Below, in pieces: positions 28,201 through 39,076 of a stretch of 64,000 bases of DNA. This DNA comes from Chlorogloeopsis fritschii PCC 6912. Its GTDB lineage: Bacteria; Cyanobacteriota; Cyanobacteriia; Cyanobacteriales; Nostocaceae. Each line of letters starts with the position of its first letter. The stretch's first letter is position 1. Made by a program: the position numbers and the translations under genes. Location: positions 310,001-374,000 of the forward strand of contig NZ_AJLN01000116.1 of assembly GCF_000317285.1 (NCBI RefSeq), in the 5' to 3' direction. A model generated the notes under the pieces. The model was not told the DNA's origin. It did not search any database and saw nothing but the letters and a program-made list of their open reading frames with translations.

Positions 28201-29484
28201 ATGAATCCTGCCCTGACTAAAATTGGCGCTCAAATGTCTAACTTAACGGGCGTCAGAGCGATTATGAAAGATATTATCGAAACATTGCGAGCGGGTGCAG
28301 GGCAGCAATTTATTAATTTGAGTGCTGGTAATCCGTTGATATTGCCTGAAGTAGAACAGTTATGGCGAGATTGTACGGCAGAGTTACTAGCTAGCTCAGA
28401 ATACGGTGAAGTCGTTTGCCGCTACGGTTCCAGTCAAGGCTATGCACCATTAATTGAAGCGATCGCCGATGATTTTAACAAGCGCTACGGTTTAAACTTA
28501 AGCGATCGCAATATCTTGGTTACCCCTGGTAGCCAAAGCCTCTATTTTTATGCCGCCAATGCTTTTGGTGGTTACACTAACAGCGGTGAACTCAAACAAA
28601 TTGTTTTGCCTCTCAGCCCAGATTACACTGGTTACGGTGGAGTTTGTTTATTTCCAGAAGCTTTAATTGCTTATAAACCAACTCTAGATATTGACGCGAC
28701 TGCCCATAGATTCAAATATCGTCCTGACTTTAGCCAATTATCGATTACAGAAAGTACGGGTTGTGTAATTTTATCTCGCCCCAGCAATCCTACGGGTAAT
28801 GTCTTAAGCGATGAGGAAGTGAAAAAAATCGCTGCCCTAGCTGCACCTTATGATGTGCCAGTATTAGTTGACTCCGCCTACGCGCCTCCTTTCCCGGCAT
28901 TAAATTTTACCGAAATGATGCCTGTGTTTGGTGGCAATATTATTCACTGTATGAGTCTATCGAAGGTAGGATTACCAGGAGAACGCATCGGTATTGCCAT
29001 TGGTGATGAAAATCTGATTCACGTGCTGGAGTGCTTCCAAACAAATTTGTGCATTCACCCATCACGCTACGGACAAGCGATCGCTGCCCGTGCTATTAAC
29101 TCTGGTGCCTTGGTAGAAATTTCCAAAACCGTGATTCGTTCTTTCTACCAAAATAAATTCACAATTTTAGAAAGTACTTTAGATGCAACCATGCCTAAAG
29201 ATTTACCTTGGTTTTTGCATCGCGGTGAAGGAGCCATTTTCGCTTGGTTGTGGTTGCAAGATTTACCAATCACTGACTGGGAATTTTACCAACAACTCAA
29301 GCAAGTGGGTGTGATTGTTGTACCCGGTAGCACCTTCTTCCCAGGTTTGCAGGAAGAGTGGCAGCACAAGCAGCAATGTTTGCGGATAAGCCTCACTGGT
29401 ACTGACGAGGAAATCGCAACTGCAATGCAACGTTTGGCAAAGGTGGCAGAAGAAGTTTATCAGCGTGCATCTGTGAGTGTTTAA
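28201..29484 (+). CDS. avtA: Valine-pyruvate-type aminotransferase (class I/II PLP enzyme)
   Basis: 427 residues. INLSAGNPLILPEVEQLWRD at the N-terminus, CVILSRPSNPTGNVLSDEE, the aspartate of VLVDSAYAPPF, and the PLP lysine in MSLSKVGLPGERIG are all features of fold-type I aminotransferases; the overall pattern fits valine-pyruvate transaminase. Reaction expected: transfer of an amino group between alanine/pyruvate and valine/2-oxoisovalerate; true substrates are unproven. It precedes rimM by 43 nt on the same strand, so a shared transcript is likely. Confidence 0.88.
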   Translation: MNPALTKIGAQMSNLTGVRAIMKDIIETLRAGAGQQFINLSAGNPLILPEVEQLWRDCTAELLASSEYGEVVCRYGSSQGYAPLIEAIADDFNKRYGLNLSDRNILVTPGSQSLYFYAANAFGGYTNSGELKQIVLPLSPDYTGYGGVCLFPEALIAYKPTLDIDATAHRFKYRPDFSQLSITESTGCVILSRPSNPTGNVLSDEEVKKIAALAAPYDVPVLVDSAYAPPFPALNFTEMMPVFGGNIIHCMSLSKVGLPGERIGIAIGDENLIHVLECFQTNLCIHPSRYGQAIAARAINSGALVEISKTVIRSFYQNKFTILESTLDATMPKDLPWFLHRGEGAIFAWLWLQDLPITDWEFYQQLKQVGVIVVPGSTFFPGLQEEWQHKQQCLRISLTGTDEEIATAMQRLAKVAEEVYQRASVSV

Positions 29485-29527
29485 GCTCTAGGCAAGGCAG
29501 TAGGCAGATGGCAGGAGGCAGAAGGAG

Positions 29528-30196
29528 ATGAATCAGGAGACAGGGAAGCAACAGAAGCAGGGAAAGCAAAGGAACAAGGGTAAAAATAAACAACTCCTTT
29601 CCCCATCTCCCCATCTCCCCACCTCCCCATCTTCCAAATTAGATAGTTGGTTAGAAATCGGCACTATTGTTGCAGCTCAAGGCTTGCGTGGGGAACTGCG
29701 AGTTTACCCAGACTCGGATTTTCCAGAAAGATTTGAGGTGCCAGGTAAACGTTGGTTGTTGCATCCTGGGCAGACTGAACCACAACCGATAGAATTACTG
29801 GCAGGGCGTTACATCGAAGGCAAAAACTTGTACGTCATCACCTTAGCTGGTGTGGAAAATCGTAATCAAGCAGAAGAATTGCGCGGTTGTAAGTTGTTAG
29901 TGCCCCAAAGCGATCGCCCCCAGTTAGCAGAAGATGAATATCATATTCTCGATTTAATTGGTTTGCCAGTTTTTATGCAGGAAACTGGGCAATTGATTGG
30001 CAAGGTGATAGATGTTCTGTCTGCTGGCAATGATTTGTTGGAAGTCGAGTTGCATCAAAAAGAGGAAGGGGAGAAAATCAAAAAATCCAAGACTGTTTTG
30101 ATTCCATTTGTGAAAGCGATCGCCCCAGTGGTTGATTTAGAAACTGGTCGTATTGAAATTACTCCTCCTGACGGTTTGTTGGAAATTAATAGTTAA
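29528..30196 (+). CDS. rimM: Ribosome maturation factor RimM with a repeat-derived N-terminal tail
   Basis: 222 residues. The core starts at [20 protein letters not shown] (about residue 39), the RimM barrel, followed by a PRC-type barrel from about 115 to the end. RimM binds 16S rRNA and S19 and assists 30S maturation. The first 37 residues are low-complexity: a Gln/Lys/Gly stretch and then [13 protein letters not shown], encoded by intergenic repeat-like sequence (CCCCATCT repeated). No start codon exists between 29528 and the core, so the tail is either translated or the gene uses an unusual start. AAGGAG directly abuts the ATG, which is tight. Confidence 0.93.
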   Translation: MNQETGKQQKQGKQRNKGKNKQLLSPSPHLPTSPSSKLDSWLEIGTIVAAQGLRGELRVYPDSDFPERFEVPGKRWLLHPGQTEPQPIELLAGRYIEGKNLYVITLAGVENRNQAEELRGCKLLVPQSDRPQLAEDEYHILDLIGLPVFMQETGQLIGKVIDVLSAGNDLLEVELHQKEEGEKIKKSKTVLIPFVKAIAPVVDLETGRIEITPPDGLLEINS

Positions 30197-30314
30197 TAAT
30201 TCCTAACGAATTTCTCTATCTCAAATCTCTGCACTCTTACTCTAAGAGAAGGCGGCTACCTAGTGCGTTTAAGAGTGCTACTATTTACCCACAGTTGTAT
30301 GTAAAATGCGCTCT

Positions 30315-30352
30315 AGATCCCCGACTTCTTTAAGAAGTCGGGGATCTGTTTT
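30315..30352 (+). terminator. Terminator after rimM, GATCCCCGAC type
   Basis: Perfect stem AGATCCCCGACTTC / GAAGTCGGGGATCT followed by GTTTTTAG. Same family as the hairpins at 9640 and 35701. Confidence 0.85.
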
Positions 30353-30434
30353 TAGTGTATTTATGTTGACTTAATTAATTGATACTGATATTTTTCACGC
30401 TTATGCAACAGCCCGGAGGCGGCAGCCCACCACC

Positions 30435-30463
30435 CTCGTTACCAAGTTCAACCTGGTAACGAG
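30435..30463. repeat. CTCGTTACC palindrome
   Basis: CTCGTTACCAAGTTC and its near-complement form a 29-bp palindrome. A second copy lies at 40964-40992, and similarity extends on both sides (GAGCCAGA... and AGTGGGCT), so this is an interspersed element of roughly 80-90 bp. Confidence 0.8.
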
Positions 30464-31157
30464 AATTAAAGCATTCTGGCTCTCGCTGAGAATGATGCAA
30501 GTTGCCAGGATAGAAAAGACGAAAAATAAATTGAATTTTATCGAGAGTTTTAGTCTTAATTACAATCAAAAATTAAATTATAAACAGTTAATATTGGATA
30601 AATATTATTCGATTATATACTCATGACGAGAAAGAAGCTTTTAACTATTTCTTTAAGTTGTTGGATTAGTTTGTAGCCCGCAAGAAAAACTTAGAATCAG
30701 ATGAAGCCAAGAAAAAGCCGTTTTCCCAGCCAAATATTAGAAGCAAGTCTAGATTATTTCTCCAGCTTTAGCAAGAAGATACTTATTTGGCTGATTTGAA
30801 TGTAAATCAATGTTTATAATAAGCAGAAATTATACTTCTACCCAAAGTTATATTTTTATATTTAAACTATCAAAAATATTTACAGATTTTATAAGAATTA
30901 ATGTAATTTTTGATAATTAGCTAAAATTATTATTAAAAATACTCGTAAGTAAATATTTTATTTGCTAGCCTCTCATAAGGGTTCTCAAAACACTCTACAT
31001 ACTTATTTTGAATTTCAAAAAATAACTAATTTGCTTTAACCACTACTAACATCAACTTCTGGTAAATACCAGGAAAAATTTTTCGCAAGTAAGATGATCT
31101 TCATGCTGAAGGTAAATAAACTTTCATAAAAATGAATTATTGTCATGGAGTTTGGAT

Positions 31158-33539
31158 ATGACTTTAGCAAGCCCTCCCCAAACAAAACCGTTATCAGATG
31201 AAGAATTGCGCAAAATGAACGCCTACTGGCGCGCAGCTAACTATTTAACGGTTGGACAAATTTATCTCCTCGACAACCCCCTGCTGAAAGAGCCACTGAA
31301 AATAGAACATATCAAACCTAGACTTTTAGGGCATTGGGGAACAACTCCGGGACTCAACTTTCTCTACGTTCATCTCAACCGGATCATTAAGAAAGATGAT
31401 CTGAACATGATTTATATTGCCGGGCCTGGCCATGGCGGTCCTGGTATAGTTGCCAATACATACTTGGAAGGCACGTACAGTGAGTACTATCCTAACGTCT
31501 CCCAAGACGAAGAAGGGATGAAACGGCTGTTCAAACAGTTCTCTTTCCCCAGTGGTATCGGCAGCCATTGCACTCCTGAAGTTCCCGGTTCTATCCATGA
31601 AGGCGGTGAACTTGGTTATTCGTTATCCCACGCTTATGGCGCTGCCTTTGATAATCCAGACTTAATTGTTGCCTGTGTTGTTGGCGATGGCGAAGCAGAA
31701 ACTGGTGCTTTAGCTACTAGCTGGCATTCCAACAAGTTTCTTAATCCAGTGCATGATGGTGCAGTTCTTCCCATCCTGCACTTAAACGGGTATAAAATCG
31801 CCAATCCCACCGTGTTAGCACGGATGAGCCGCGAAGAATTGCAAAGTTTGTTTGTTGGTTATGGCTATAAGCCCTATTACGTTGAAGGTTCTGATCCGGA
31901 AGCCATGCACCAATTGATGGGGGCAACATTAGATACAATCATCAGAGAAATTAAAGATATTCAAGAAGAAGCCCGCAATCATGGCTTTCGCAAGCGCCCC
32001 CAATGGCCAATGATTATAATGAAAAGCCCTAAAGGCTGGACAGGCCCAGAGGAAGTAGACGGGAAAAAAACAGAAGATTTTTGGCGATCGCACCAAGTTC
32101 CCTTTGGCGAGTTAGCAAGTAAGCCAGAACACCTCAAACTGTTAGAGGATTGGATGAAAAGTTACAAGCCAGAAGAACTTTTTGATGAGCACGGCAAACT
32201 CAAACCTGAACTGGCAGAACTTGCCCCCAAAGGGCAACGGCGCATGAGTGATAACCCCCACGCCAATGGTGGCATTTTACTACGCGATCTGAAAATGCCC
32301 GACTTTCAAAATTACGCTGTGGATGTTCCCGAATCAGGTAAGGTTGTTGCCGAAGCTACAAAGGTAATGGGAAACTTCCTACGGGATGTATTAAAACTAA
32401 ATCAAGAAAGCCGTAATTTTCGGATTGTTGGCCCGGACGAAACTAAATCCAATCGCTTAGACGCTGTATTTGAAGTTACCAATCGAACTTGGGTAGCCGA
32501 CACTGTCCCTGAAGACGAAAACTTGTCTGTCGATGGACGAGTCATGGAAATTCTCAGTGAAAACACTTGCCAAGGATGGTTAGAAGGCTACCTCCTTACA
32601 GGTCGTCACGGCTTCTTTTCTTGCTACGAAGCATTTATCCACATCGTAGACTCAATGTTTAACCAGCACGCCAAGTGGCTGGATACTTCCCGTGACATTC
32701 CCTGGCGCAGACCAATTGCTTCCCTCAATTATCTGCTCACTTCCCACGTTTGGCGGCAAGATCACAACGGCTTCTCTCACCAAGATCCGGGTTTTATTGA
32801 TATTGTTGTCAATAAAAAAGCAGGCGTGATTCGGGTGTATCTACCCCCCGATGCCAATTGCCTGTTGTCAGTAACCGACCATTGTCTGAGAAGTCGTGAC
32901 TATGTCAACGTCATCATTGCCGGAAAACAACCTGCTTTACAGTACCTTGGCATGGACGCAGCAATCAAGCACTGTACCAAAGGTATTGGTATTTGGGAAT
33001 GGGCAAGTAACGATCAAGGTAGCGAACCCGATGTAGTCATGGCTTGTGCTGGCGATATTCCTACTTTGGAAACCTTGGCAGCAGTAGACATTTTGCGGCA
33101 GAACTTCCCCGATTTGAAAGTGAGGGTAGTAAATGTAGTCGATTTGATGGTATTGCAACCACCGAGCGAACATCCTCACGGTTTAAGTGATAAAGACTTT
33201 GATAGTATTTTCACTACAGATAAACCAATTATCTTTGCCTTTCATGGCTATCCCTGGTTGATTCATCGTCTTACCTATCGCCGTACTAACCACAATAACT
33301 TGCACGTGCGCGGCTACAAAGAGGAGGGAACCACCACCACACCCTTTGATATGGTTGTAAGAAACGACTTAGACCGCTTTAATTTAGCAGATGACGTGAT
33401 AGATAGAGTACCAAAGTTGGGTTATAAAGCAGCTTATGTAAAGCAGATGCTCCATGATAAGCTCATTGAGCACAAACACTACATCGCCAAGTACGGTGAA
33501 GATATGCCGGAAATTCGTGACTGGAAGTGGCCCTATTAA
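31158..33539 (+). CDS. xfp: Phosphoketolase (xylulose-5-phosphate/fructose-6-phosphate)
   Basis: 793 residues from ATG at 31158, with GGAG 8 bases upstream; a TTG 18 bases earlier is rejected. [19 protein letters not shown], the TPP-binding [19 protein letters not shown] near 176-194, and the C-terminal [17 protein letters not shown] are hallmark phosphoketolase blocks. Reaction: thiamine-diphosphate-dependent cleavage of Xu5P or F6P with phosphate to acetyl-phosphate and GAP or E4P. It heads the island that also holds gap1, tal and ackA, a route that makes acetyl-phosphate and ATP from sugar phosphates. A terminator follows. Confidence 0.97.
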   Translation: MTLASPPQTKPLSDEELRKMNAYWRAANYLTVGQIYLLDNPLLKEPLKIEHIKPRLLGHWGTTPGLNFLYVHLNRIIKKDDLNMIYIAGPGHGGPGIVANTYLEGTYSEYYPNVSQDEEGMKRLFKQFSFPSGIGSHCTPEVPGSIHEGGELGYSLSHAYGAAFDNPDLIVACVVGDGEAETGALATSWHSNKFLNPVHDGAVLPILHLNGYKIANPTVLARMSREELQSLFVGYGYKPYYVEGSDPEAMHQLMGATLDTIIREIKDIQEEARNHGFRKRPQWPMIIMKSPKGWTGPEEVDGKKTEDFWRSHQVPFGELASKPEHLKLLEDWMKSYKPEELFDEHGKLKPELAELAPKGQRRMSDNPHANGGILLRDLKMPDFQNYAVDVPESGKVVAEATKVMGNFLRDVLKLNQESRNFRIVGPDETKSNRLDAVFEVTNRTWVADTVPEDENLSVDGRVMEILSENTCQGWLEGYLLTGRHGFFSCYEAFIHIVDSMFNQHAKWLDTSRDIPWRRPIASLNYLLTSHVWRQDHNGFSHQDPGFIDIVVNKKAGVIRVYLPPDANCLLSVTDHCLRSRDYVNVIIAGKQPALQYLGMDAAIKHCTKGIGIWEWASNDQGSEPDVVMACAGDIPTLETLAAVDILRQNFPDLKVRVVNVVDLMVLQPPSEHPHGLSDKDFDSIFTTDKPIIFAFHGYPWLIHRLTYRRTNHNNLHVRGYKEEGTTTTPFDMVVRNDLDRFNLADDVIDRVPKLGYKAAYVKQMLHDKLIEHKHYIAKYGEDMPEIRDWKWPY

Positions 33540-33562
33540 ATGGCAAAACTAGGACATTAGGA

Positions 33563-33597
33563 ATAAACCTGGCTTTTTGAAAAAGCTGGGTTTATCA
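33563..33597. terminator. Hairpin between phosphoketolase and Uma2 genes
   Basis: ATAAACCTGGCTTTTTG / AAAAAGCTGGGTTTAT stem followed by A/T-rich sequence; it lies between convergent genes and can serve both. Confidence 0.75.
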
Positions 33598-33627
33598 AAA
33601 ATAGAATTTCTAGCACACTGCTTGAGT

Positions 33628-34308
33628 CTAAATTGTATCCGGGTCGATATTTAACTCCCGCAATTTCGCTGCCAAACGTTGCGCTTTTTGTTCTGCTTGT
33701 TGTGCTGTTTCTTCAGGTGTTGCTACTAGTTGCCCATCTGGTGTAAAAAACCGCAATAATCCCTGATAAACTCCCAAATATAACCCTAGCTGATGACTCC
33801 ACAAATATCCTTGTTCCGATGCTTGCAGAGGTTGATATTCTCCATCTACTAAATGAAATCCTGCAAATTCTAATGTGTATGGGTCAAACCAAAAATAATC
33901 CGGCGTGCGGAAAGTATCTTGATAAATTTCTTTTTTTAAACCTTTGTCTGTATTCGCTGTTGAATCGGAAAGAATTTCTAGAATTAGATTAGGGTATTTC
34001 CCATCTTCTTCCCAAACCGCCCAACTTTTACGGGTTTTACGTTCGGTTCCCAGCACTACAAAAAAGTCTGGCCCTCGGAAATGTTCTGATTTCAGTTGGC
34101 GTGGACTATAGTAGATAGTCAAATTTCCAGCAGCATAGAAATCATTTCTGTCTCGCCACAGCCATTCTAGACATGTCAAAAGTAAAATTATTTGTCGTAG
34201 ATGCAGTTCGCTTTCCAAGGGAGGCTCATCACTATATAAATCACCAGGTGGAAAAATAACATCTTGGCAGATGCCTCCTTGAGAACCTAATTCTTGAGTA
34301 ATAGTCAT
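33628..34308 (-). CDS. Uma2 family (DUF820) PD-(D/E)XK nuclease-like protein
   Basis: 226 residues. FRGPDFFVVLG, PNLILEILSDST and the pattern YSPRQLKSE are the DUF820/Uma2 motifs: an acidic residue after GPD and the E of LILEIL build the restriction-endonuclease-like site. This family is very abundant in cyanobacteria and its role is unproven. The C-terminal AETAQQAEQKAQRLAAKLRE is a coiled coil. Monocistronic. Confidence 0.88.
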   Translation of the reverse strand: MTITQELGSQGGICQDVIFPPGDLYSDEPPLESELHLRQIILLLTCLEWLWRDRNDFYAAGNLTIYYSPRQLKSEHFRGPDFFVVLGTERKTRKSWAVWEEDGKYPNLILEILSDSTANTDKGLKKEIYQDTFRTPDYFWFDPYTLEFAGFHLVDGEYQPLQASEQGYLWSHQLGLYLGVYQGLLRFFTPDGQLVATPEETAQQAEQKAQRLAAKLRELNIDPDTI

Positions 34309-34556
34309 AGAATTGTTGCGGCATCAAGTAGTTATGGATTTATTTTAGCCATCGCTAGATACAATCTTAAATAAACTCATTAGCCGCCTCTGGATTTTAA
34401 GTACGTTGTTGATTTTGGTATATTGTCGGTATTTTTATGAAGTTAAAACCTAAGAATATTACAAGAATCTTAAAAGATGCCAATTAAAACCGTTTTTGTT
34501 GACTCAGGCTGTCAGGATCGGGTAAGTCAGACTTTGTAGTGACTAAAGCCAAATGA

Positions 34557-35681
<1,125 letters not shown>

Positions 35682-35700
35682 TTGAGAGGATAAGATTCAG

Positions 35701-35735
35701 ATCCCCGACTTTTTCAAAAAGTCGGGGATATTTTT
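35701..35735 (+). terminator. Terminator after gap1, GATCCCCGAC type
   Basis: Stem ATCCCCGACTTTTT / AAAAAGTCGGGGAT and then ATTTTTG. Third copy of the recurrent hairpin. Confidence 0.85.
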
Positions 35736-35991
35736 GACCAAAATTGCAAAATGATTTAACGAAATTGCATGCGATCGCACAACCAATCTGCAAAGAAACT
35801 GCCTAGAATAGGCCAGGAGGGGAGTACTCAGGACTTTTTCCAAAATTCTTAATGTGTAATTGGTAATCAGTAATCAAGAATATTAATGAATCCCTAAATA
35901 ACCAATTACTCATTACCACTAAATTTAAGCATCAATAGCATCACAGCTAAATGGTATCTGTCCTGAACCAACTACATTCAAGAGGTTAAAA
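35736..35991. promoter_or_regulatory. Intergenic region upstream of transaldolase
   Basis: No gene. It includes an imperfect inverted repeat around AATTGGTAATCAGTAATCA / TAACCAATTACTCATTACC (35858-35918), an arrangement common near cyanobacterial genes. The transaldolase RBS AGAGG lies 6 bases before its ATG. Confidence 0.5.
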
Positions 35992-36987
35992 ATGTCGAAG
36001 AATTTACTTGAACAATTGCGAGAAATGACCGTAGTAGTCGCAGATACGGGAGATATCAAGGCAATTGAAAAGTTCAAGCCACAAGATGCGACTACCAATC
36101 CCTCCTTGATTACCGCTGCGGCACAGATGCCGGAATATCAAGAAATCGTCGATCAGACTTTACTCCAAGCAAAGAAAGATGCTGGTTCGGGAGCAAGTCA
36201 AGCGCAGATAGTTTCTGTTGCGTTTGATCGTTTGGCAGTGTCCTTTGGATTAAAGATTTTGCAGATTATCCCTGGTAGGGTGTCTACAGAAGTAGATGCA
36301 CGCTTATCCTACGATGTGGAAGGAACAGTAGCTAAAGCACGGGAATTAATTGCCCAGTACAAAGCTGCTGGAGTCTCCCGCGATCGCATTCTGATTAAAA
36401 TTGCTTCGACTTGGGAAGGTATTCGCGCTGCTGAAATACTGGAAAAAGAAGGAATTCACTGCAACCTTACCTTACTGTTTGGTTTGCATCAAGCGATCGC
36501 CTGTGCTGAAGCTAAAGTTACTCTAATTTCTCCTTTCGTCGGACGCATTCTCGACTGGTACAAAAAAGAAACCGGACGGGATTACGCTCCAGCGGAAGAT
36601 CCGGGAGTTGTTTCTGTAACGACTGTCTATAACTACTACAAGAAATTCGGCTATCAAACCGAAGTGATGGGAGCTAGCTTCCGCAATATCGGCGAAATCA
36701 CCGAACTTGCAGGCTGCGACTTGTTGACTATTTCTCCAGCACTTTTGGGTGAATTGCAGGCAACTGTTGGCGAACTGCCTCGCAAACTCGATCCCCAGAA
36801 GGCAGCAGGCATGAACATTGAAAAAATTTCGATGGACAAAGCTACCTTTGACAAGATGCACGCGAGCGATCGCATGGCATCAGAAAAACTAGACGAAGGT
36901 ATCAAAGGTTTCACCAAGGCACTGGAAACTTTAGAACAACTATTAGCAGAAAGACTGACTAAATTAGAGGCTAAAGTCACTGTTTAA
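35992..36987 (+). CDS. tal: Transaldolase
   Basis: 331 residues. The N-terminal block [19 protein letters not shown] and the Schiff-base lysine in [15 protein letters not shown] (about 129-143) identify the enzyme. Reaction: moves the dihydroxyacetone unit between sedoheptulose-7-phosphate and GAP to give E4P and F6P in the pentose phosphate pathway. AGAGG precedes the ATG. Placed between gap1 and ackA, it would supply F6P to phosphoketolase. A strong terminator follows. Confidence 0.96.
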   Translation: MSKNLLEQLREMTVVVADTGDIKAIEKFKPQDATTNPSLITAAAQMPEYQEIVDQTLLQAKKDAGSGASQAQIVSVAFDRLAVSFGLKILQIIPGRVSTEVDARLSYDVEGTVAKARELIAQYKAAGVSRDRILIKIASTWEGIRAAEILEKEGIHCNLTLLFGLHQAIACAEAKVTLISPFVGRILDWYKKETGRDYAPAEDPGVVSVTTVYNYYKKFGYQTEVMGASFRNIGEITELAGCDLLTISPALLGELQATVGELPRKLDPQKAAGMNIEKISMDKATFDKMHASDRMASEKLDEGIKGFTKALETLEQLLAERLTKLEAKVTV

Positions 36988-37020
36988 TCCTAATTGCTGT
37001 ATATCTCTACAATGAATGAG

Positions 37021-37058
37021 ATTCCCCCTAACCTCTTGCAGAGGATTAGGGGGATTTT
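37021..37058 (+). terminator. Rho-independent terminator after transaldolase
   Basis: ATTCCCCCTAACCTC and GAGGATTAGGGGGAT pair around TTGCA, followed by TTTTTT: a textbook terminator between convergent genes. Confidence 0.92.
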
Positions 37059-37529
37059 TTAACGAAACATACTGGCACTTATTTGCATAGCTCTGTTAAT
37101 AGCTTCTGCATTAGATTTGCTGGCTTGAGTAAGTGTTTGCAGGTGTGCTTGTACCAAATTAACGTTTGTTGGAGATTGGGTTAATTGAGTGTACACCCCA
37201 AGTAGCAAATCAGGATCAATTATTGGTAACCCATTAGTTTGTGCATAAGGGTTTCGTGTAACTATGATTACTGGATTATTCCCATACACAATAACGGGAG
37301 GATAGGTGCAGTAGGGATTGTAAGGGCTGTATACACCCCATTGACCACCGTATAAGCCATAAGGATTACTTATGCTGAAAACACCATACTGACCGCCATA
37401 AAATCCATACTGATTAAGAATTGAATTTACATCATAGATATTGCTTGATACAACTCCTAAAAATTGCCCGTCGCCACCCCATAACTGAGCATTTCCATTG
37501 ACACTAACTAAAAAATCTATAATCTGCAT
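37059..37529 (-). CDS. Gly/Tyr-repeat protein of unknown function
   Basis: 156 residues. It begins with AQLWGGDGQFLGVVSSNIYD and continues with two related repeats of about 22 residues, each containing YGGQYGV or YGGQWGV and SxxNPYG. Such Asn-Pro-Tyr-Gly runs occur in small bacterial beta-repeat proteins. Then comes a Thr/Gln-rich helix (LTQASKSNAEAINRAMQI). No signal peptide or catalytic motif is visible. Convergent with tal. Confidence 0.7.
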   Translation of the reverse strand: MQIIDFLVSVNGNAQLWGGDGQFLGVVSSNIYDVNSILNQYGFYGGQYGVFSISNPYGLYGGQWGVYSPYNPYCTYPPVIVYGNNPVIIVTRNPYAQTNGLPIIDPDLLLGVYTQLTQSPTNVNLVQAHLQTLTQASKSNAEAINRAMQISASMFR

Positions 37530-37858
37530 TATTTTTGCAATATATTAATTTCATTTTTAATTTTCTAAAGAAAATATAAGAGCAACATCAGTAGCAGCAT
37601 TGAAAGTTTTATGAAGATAGTTTGAAATGGCATTTTTTACTTTTAACGGTGAGTGCAACAGCACTAGCTGTCACGCTACTGTTAGCCCAGATGATATTAT
37701 TTCATCATTGGCAAAGTTGAGTTAAGAGGTTATTTATAAATTAAATCTAAAGAGTAAGAATCTATAAAAACGGCGAGCTAATGTATTATCCCTCTGGCGA
37801 AAGTTGGCTAAGAAGAAGGTAAAAGCTACAAGAGAAAAGACAGATTTTTCCTCTGACT
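37530..37858. promoter_or_regulatory. Intergenic region upstream of ackA
   Basis: 329 bp carrying the ackA promoter and one possible very small gene (37622-37720). Otherwise nothing clear. Confidence 0.4.
37622..37720 (+). CDS. Possible tiny membrane peptide
   Basis: TTG-initiated frame of 32 codons: KWHFLLLTVSATALAVTLLL and then AQMILFHHWQS before TGA. It is one hydrophobic helix with a charged start. The start is non-ATG and the RBS (GAAG) poor, so it may be a signal-peptide-like remnant or noise. Confidence 0.25.
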   Translation: MKWHFLLLTVSATALAVTLLLAQMILFHHWQS

Positions 37859-39073
37859 ATGAAAATACTGGTACTAAATGCCGGATCGAGTAGCCAAAAA
37901 AGTTGTCTGTATGAGATAACAGGTAAAGCTCTCCCTCAAGAACCACTCCAACCTCTTTGGGAAGGGAAAGTAGATTGGACTCATCATCAAGGCGTTGCAG
38001 AAATTGAGGTTAAAACTGCTACTGGAGAATCGTTGCAAGCAGAAATCTCGGCAGAGTCTCGTCCTCAAGTTATTGCTTATCTACTGGATACTCTGTACAA
38101 AGGTTCCACCCAAGTAATTGATGAACTGTCAGAAATTGATGTGGTAGGACATCGTGTAGTGCATGGTGGGCAAGAATACCGTGTAAGTGTGGCAATTACT
38201 GAAGATGTTAAAGATGCGATCGCTCGTCTTTGCACTCTTGCACCTGCCCACAATCCCGCAAATTTGCAAGGCATCGAGGCAATAGAGCAACTGTTGGGAG
38301 ATGTCCCCCAGATAGCAGTTTTTGATACCGCTTTTCATAGCAGTATGCCCGATGCAGCAGCAATCTATCCCGGCCCCTACGAGTGGGTAGAGCAAGGTAT
38401 CCGTCGCTACGGTTTTCACGGCATTAGCCATCAGTATTGCGCTCAACGGACGGCTCAAATTCTCGGTCGAGATTTAGCTTCTTTAAGATTAATCACTTGC
38501 CATCTCGGCAACGGTTGCTCTCTCGCAGCAGTTAAAAACGGTCGCAGTATAGATACGACAATGGGCTTTACACCTCTGGATGGACTGATGATGGGCAGTC
38601 GTTCGGGTGCTGTTGACCCTGGTATTCTCATCCACTTATTGCGCCAAGATGGTTATACTGTTGATAAATTAGATCATGTTTTAAACAAAAACTCCGGCTT
38701 ACGTGGAATTTCGGGGGTGTCTGGTGATATGCGACGAATTCGTGAAGCGATCGCTCAAGGTAATTCTCGCGCTCAACTAGCTTGGGATATATACGTACAT
38801 CGCTTGCAGTCTTATATTGGTGCGACGATTGCGAGTTTGCGAGGACTAGATGCTTTAGTATTTACCGCTGGTGTAGGTGAAAATGCTGCTGATATTCGCG
38901 CCGCAGCTTGTGAAGCTTTTGAATTTTTGGGATTGAAACTAGATTCGCAAAAAAATATGGGCAATCCAGTAGACTCAGATATTGCTGCCCCTGACTCAAC
39001 GGTGCGAGTATTGGTAATTCATACCCAAGAAGATTGGGCGATCGCAACTGAATGTTGGCAATTACTGATGTAG
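37859..39073 (+). CDS. ackA: Acetate kinase
   Basis: 404 residues. MKILVLNAGSSSQKSCLYEI, HRVVHGG, ITCHLGNGCSLAAV and GFTPLDGLMMGSRSG are the ASKHA-family acetate kinase motifs. Reaction: acetyl-phosphate plus ADP to acetate plus ATP. With phosphoketolase upstream it completes an ATP-yielding branch. No phosphotransacetylase gene is seen in the window. The next gene starts 3 nt after the stop, so the two form an operon. Confidence 0.97.
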   Translation: MKILVLNAGSSSQKSCLYEITGKALPQEPLQPLWEGKVDWTHHQGVAEIEVKTATGESLQAEISAESRPQVIAYLLDTLYKGSTQVIDELSEIDVVGHRVVHGGQEYRVSVAITEDVKDAIARLCTLAPAHNPANLQGIEAIEQLLGDVPQIAVFDTAFHSSMPDAAAIYPGPYEWVEQGIRRYGFHGISHQYCAQRTAQILGRDLASLRLITCHLGNGCSLAAVKNGRSIDTTMGFTPLDGLMMGSRSGAVDPGILIHLLRQDGYTVDKLDHVLNKNSGLRGISGVSGDMRRIREAIAQGNSRAQLAWDIYVHRLQSYIGATIASLRGLDALVFTAGVGENAADIRAAACEAFEFLGLKLDSQKNMGNPVDSDIAAPDSTVRVLVIHTQEDWAIATECWQLLM

Positions 39074-39076
39074 CTC

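Larger units (their letters stand above)
30197..31157. other. Long intergenic region upstream of phosphoketolase
   Basis: About 960 bp, with no convincing gene. It holds the terminator at 30315-30352, the CTCGTTACC palindrome at 30435-30463 and an AT-rich stretch at about 30570-31100. The promoter of the phosphoketolase gene should be near 31000-31130. Confidence 0.6.
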
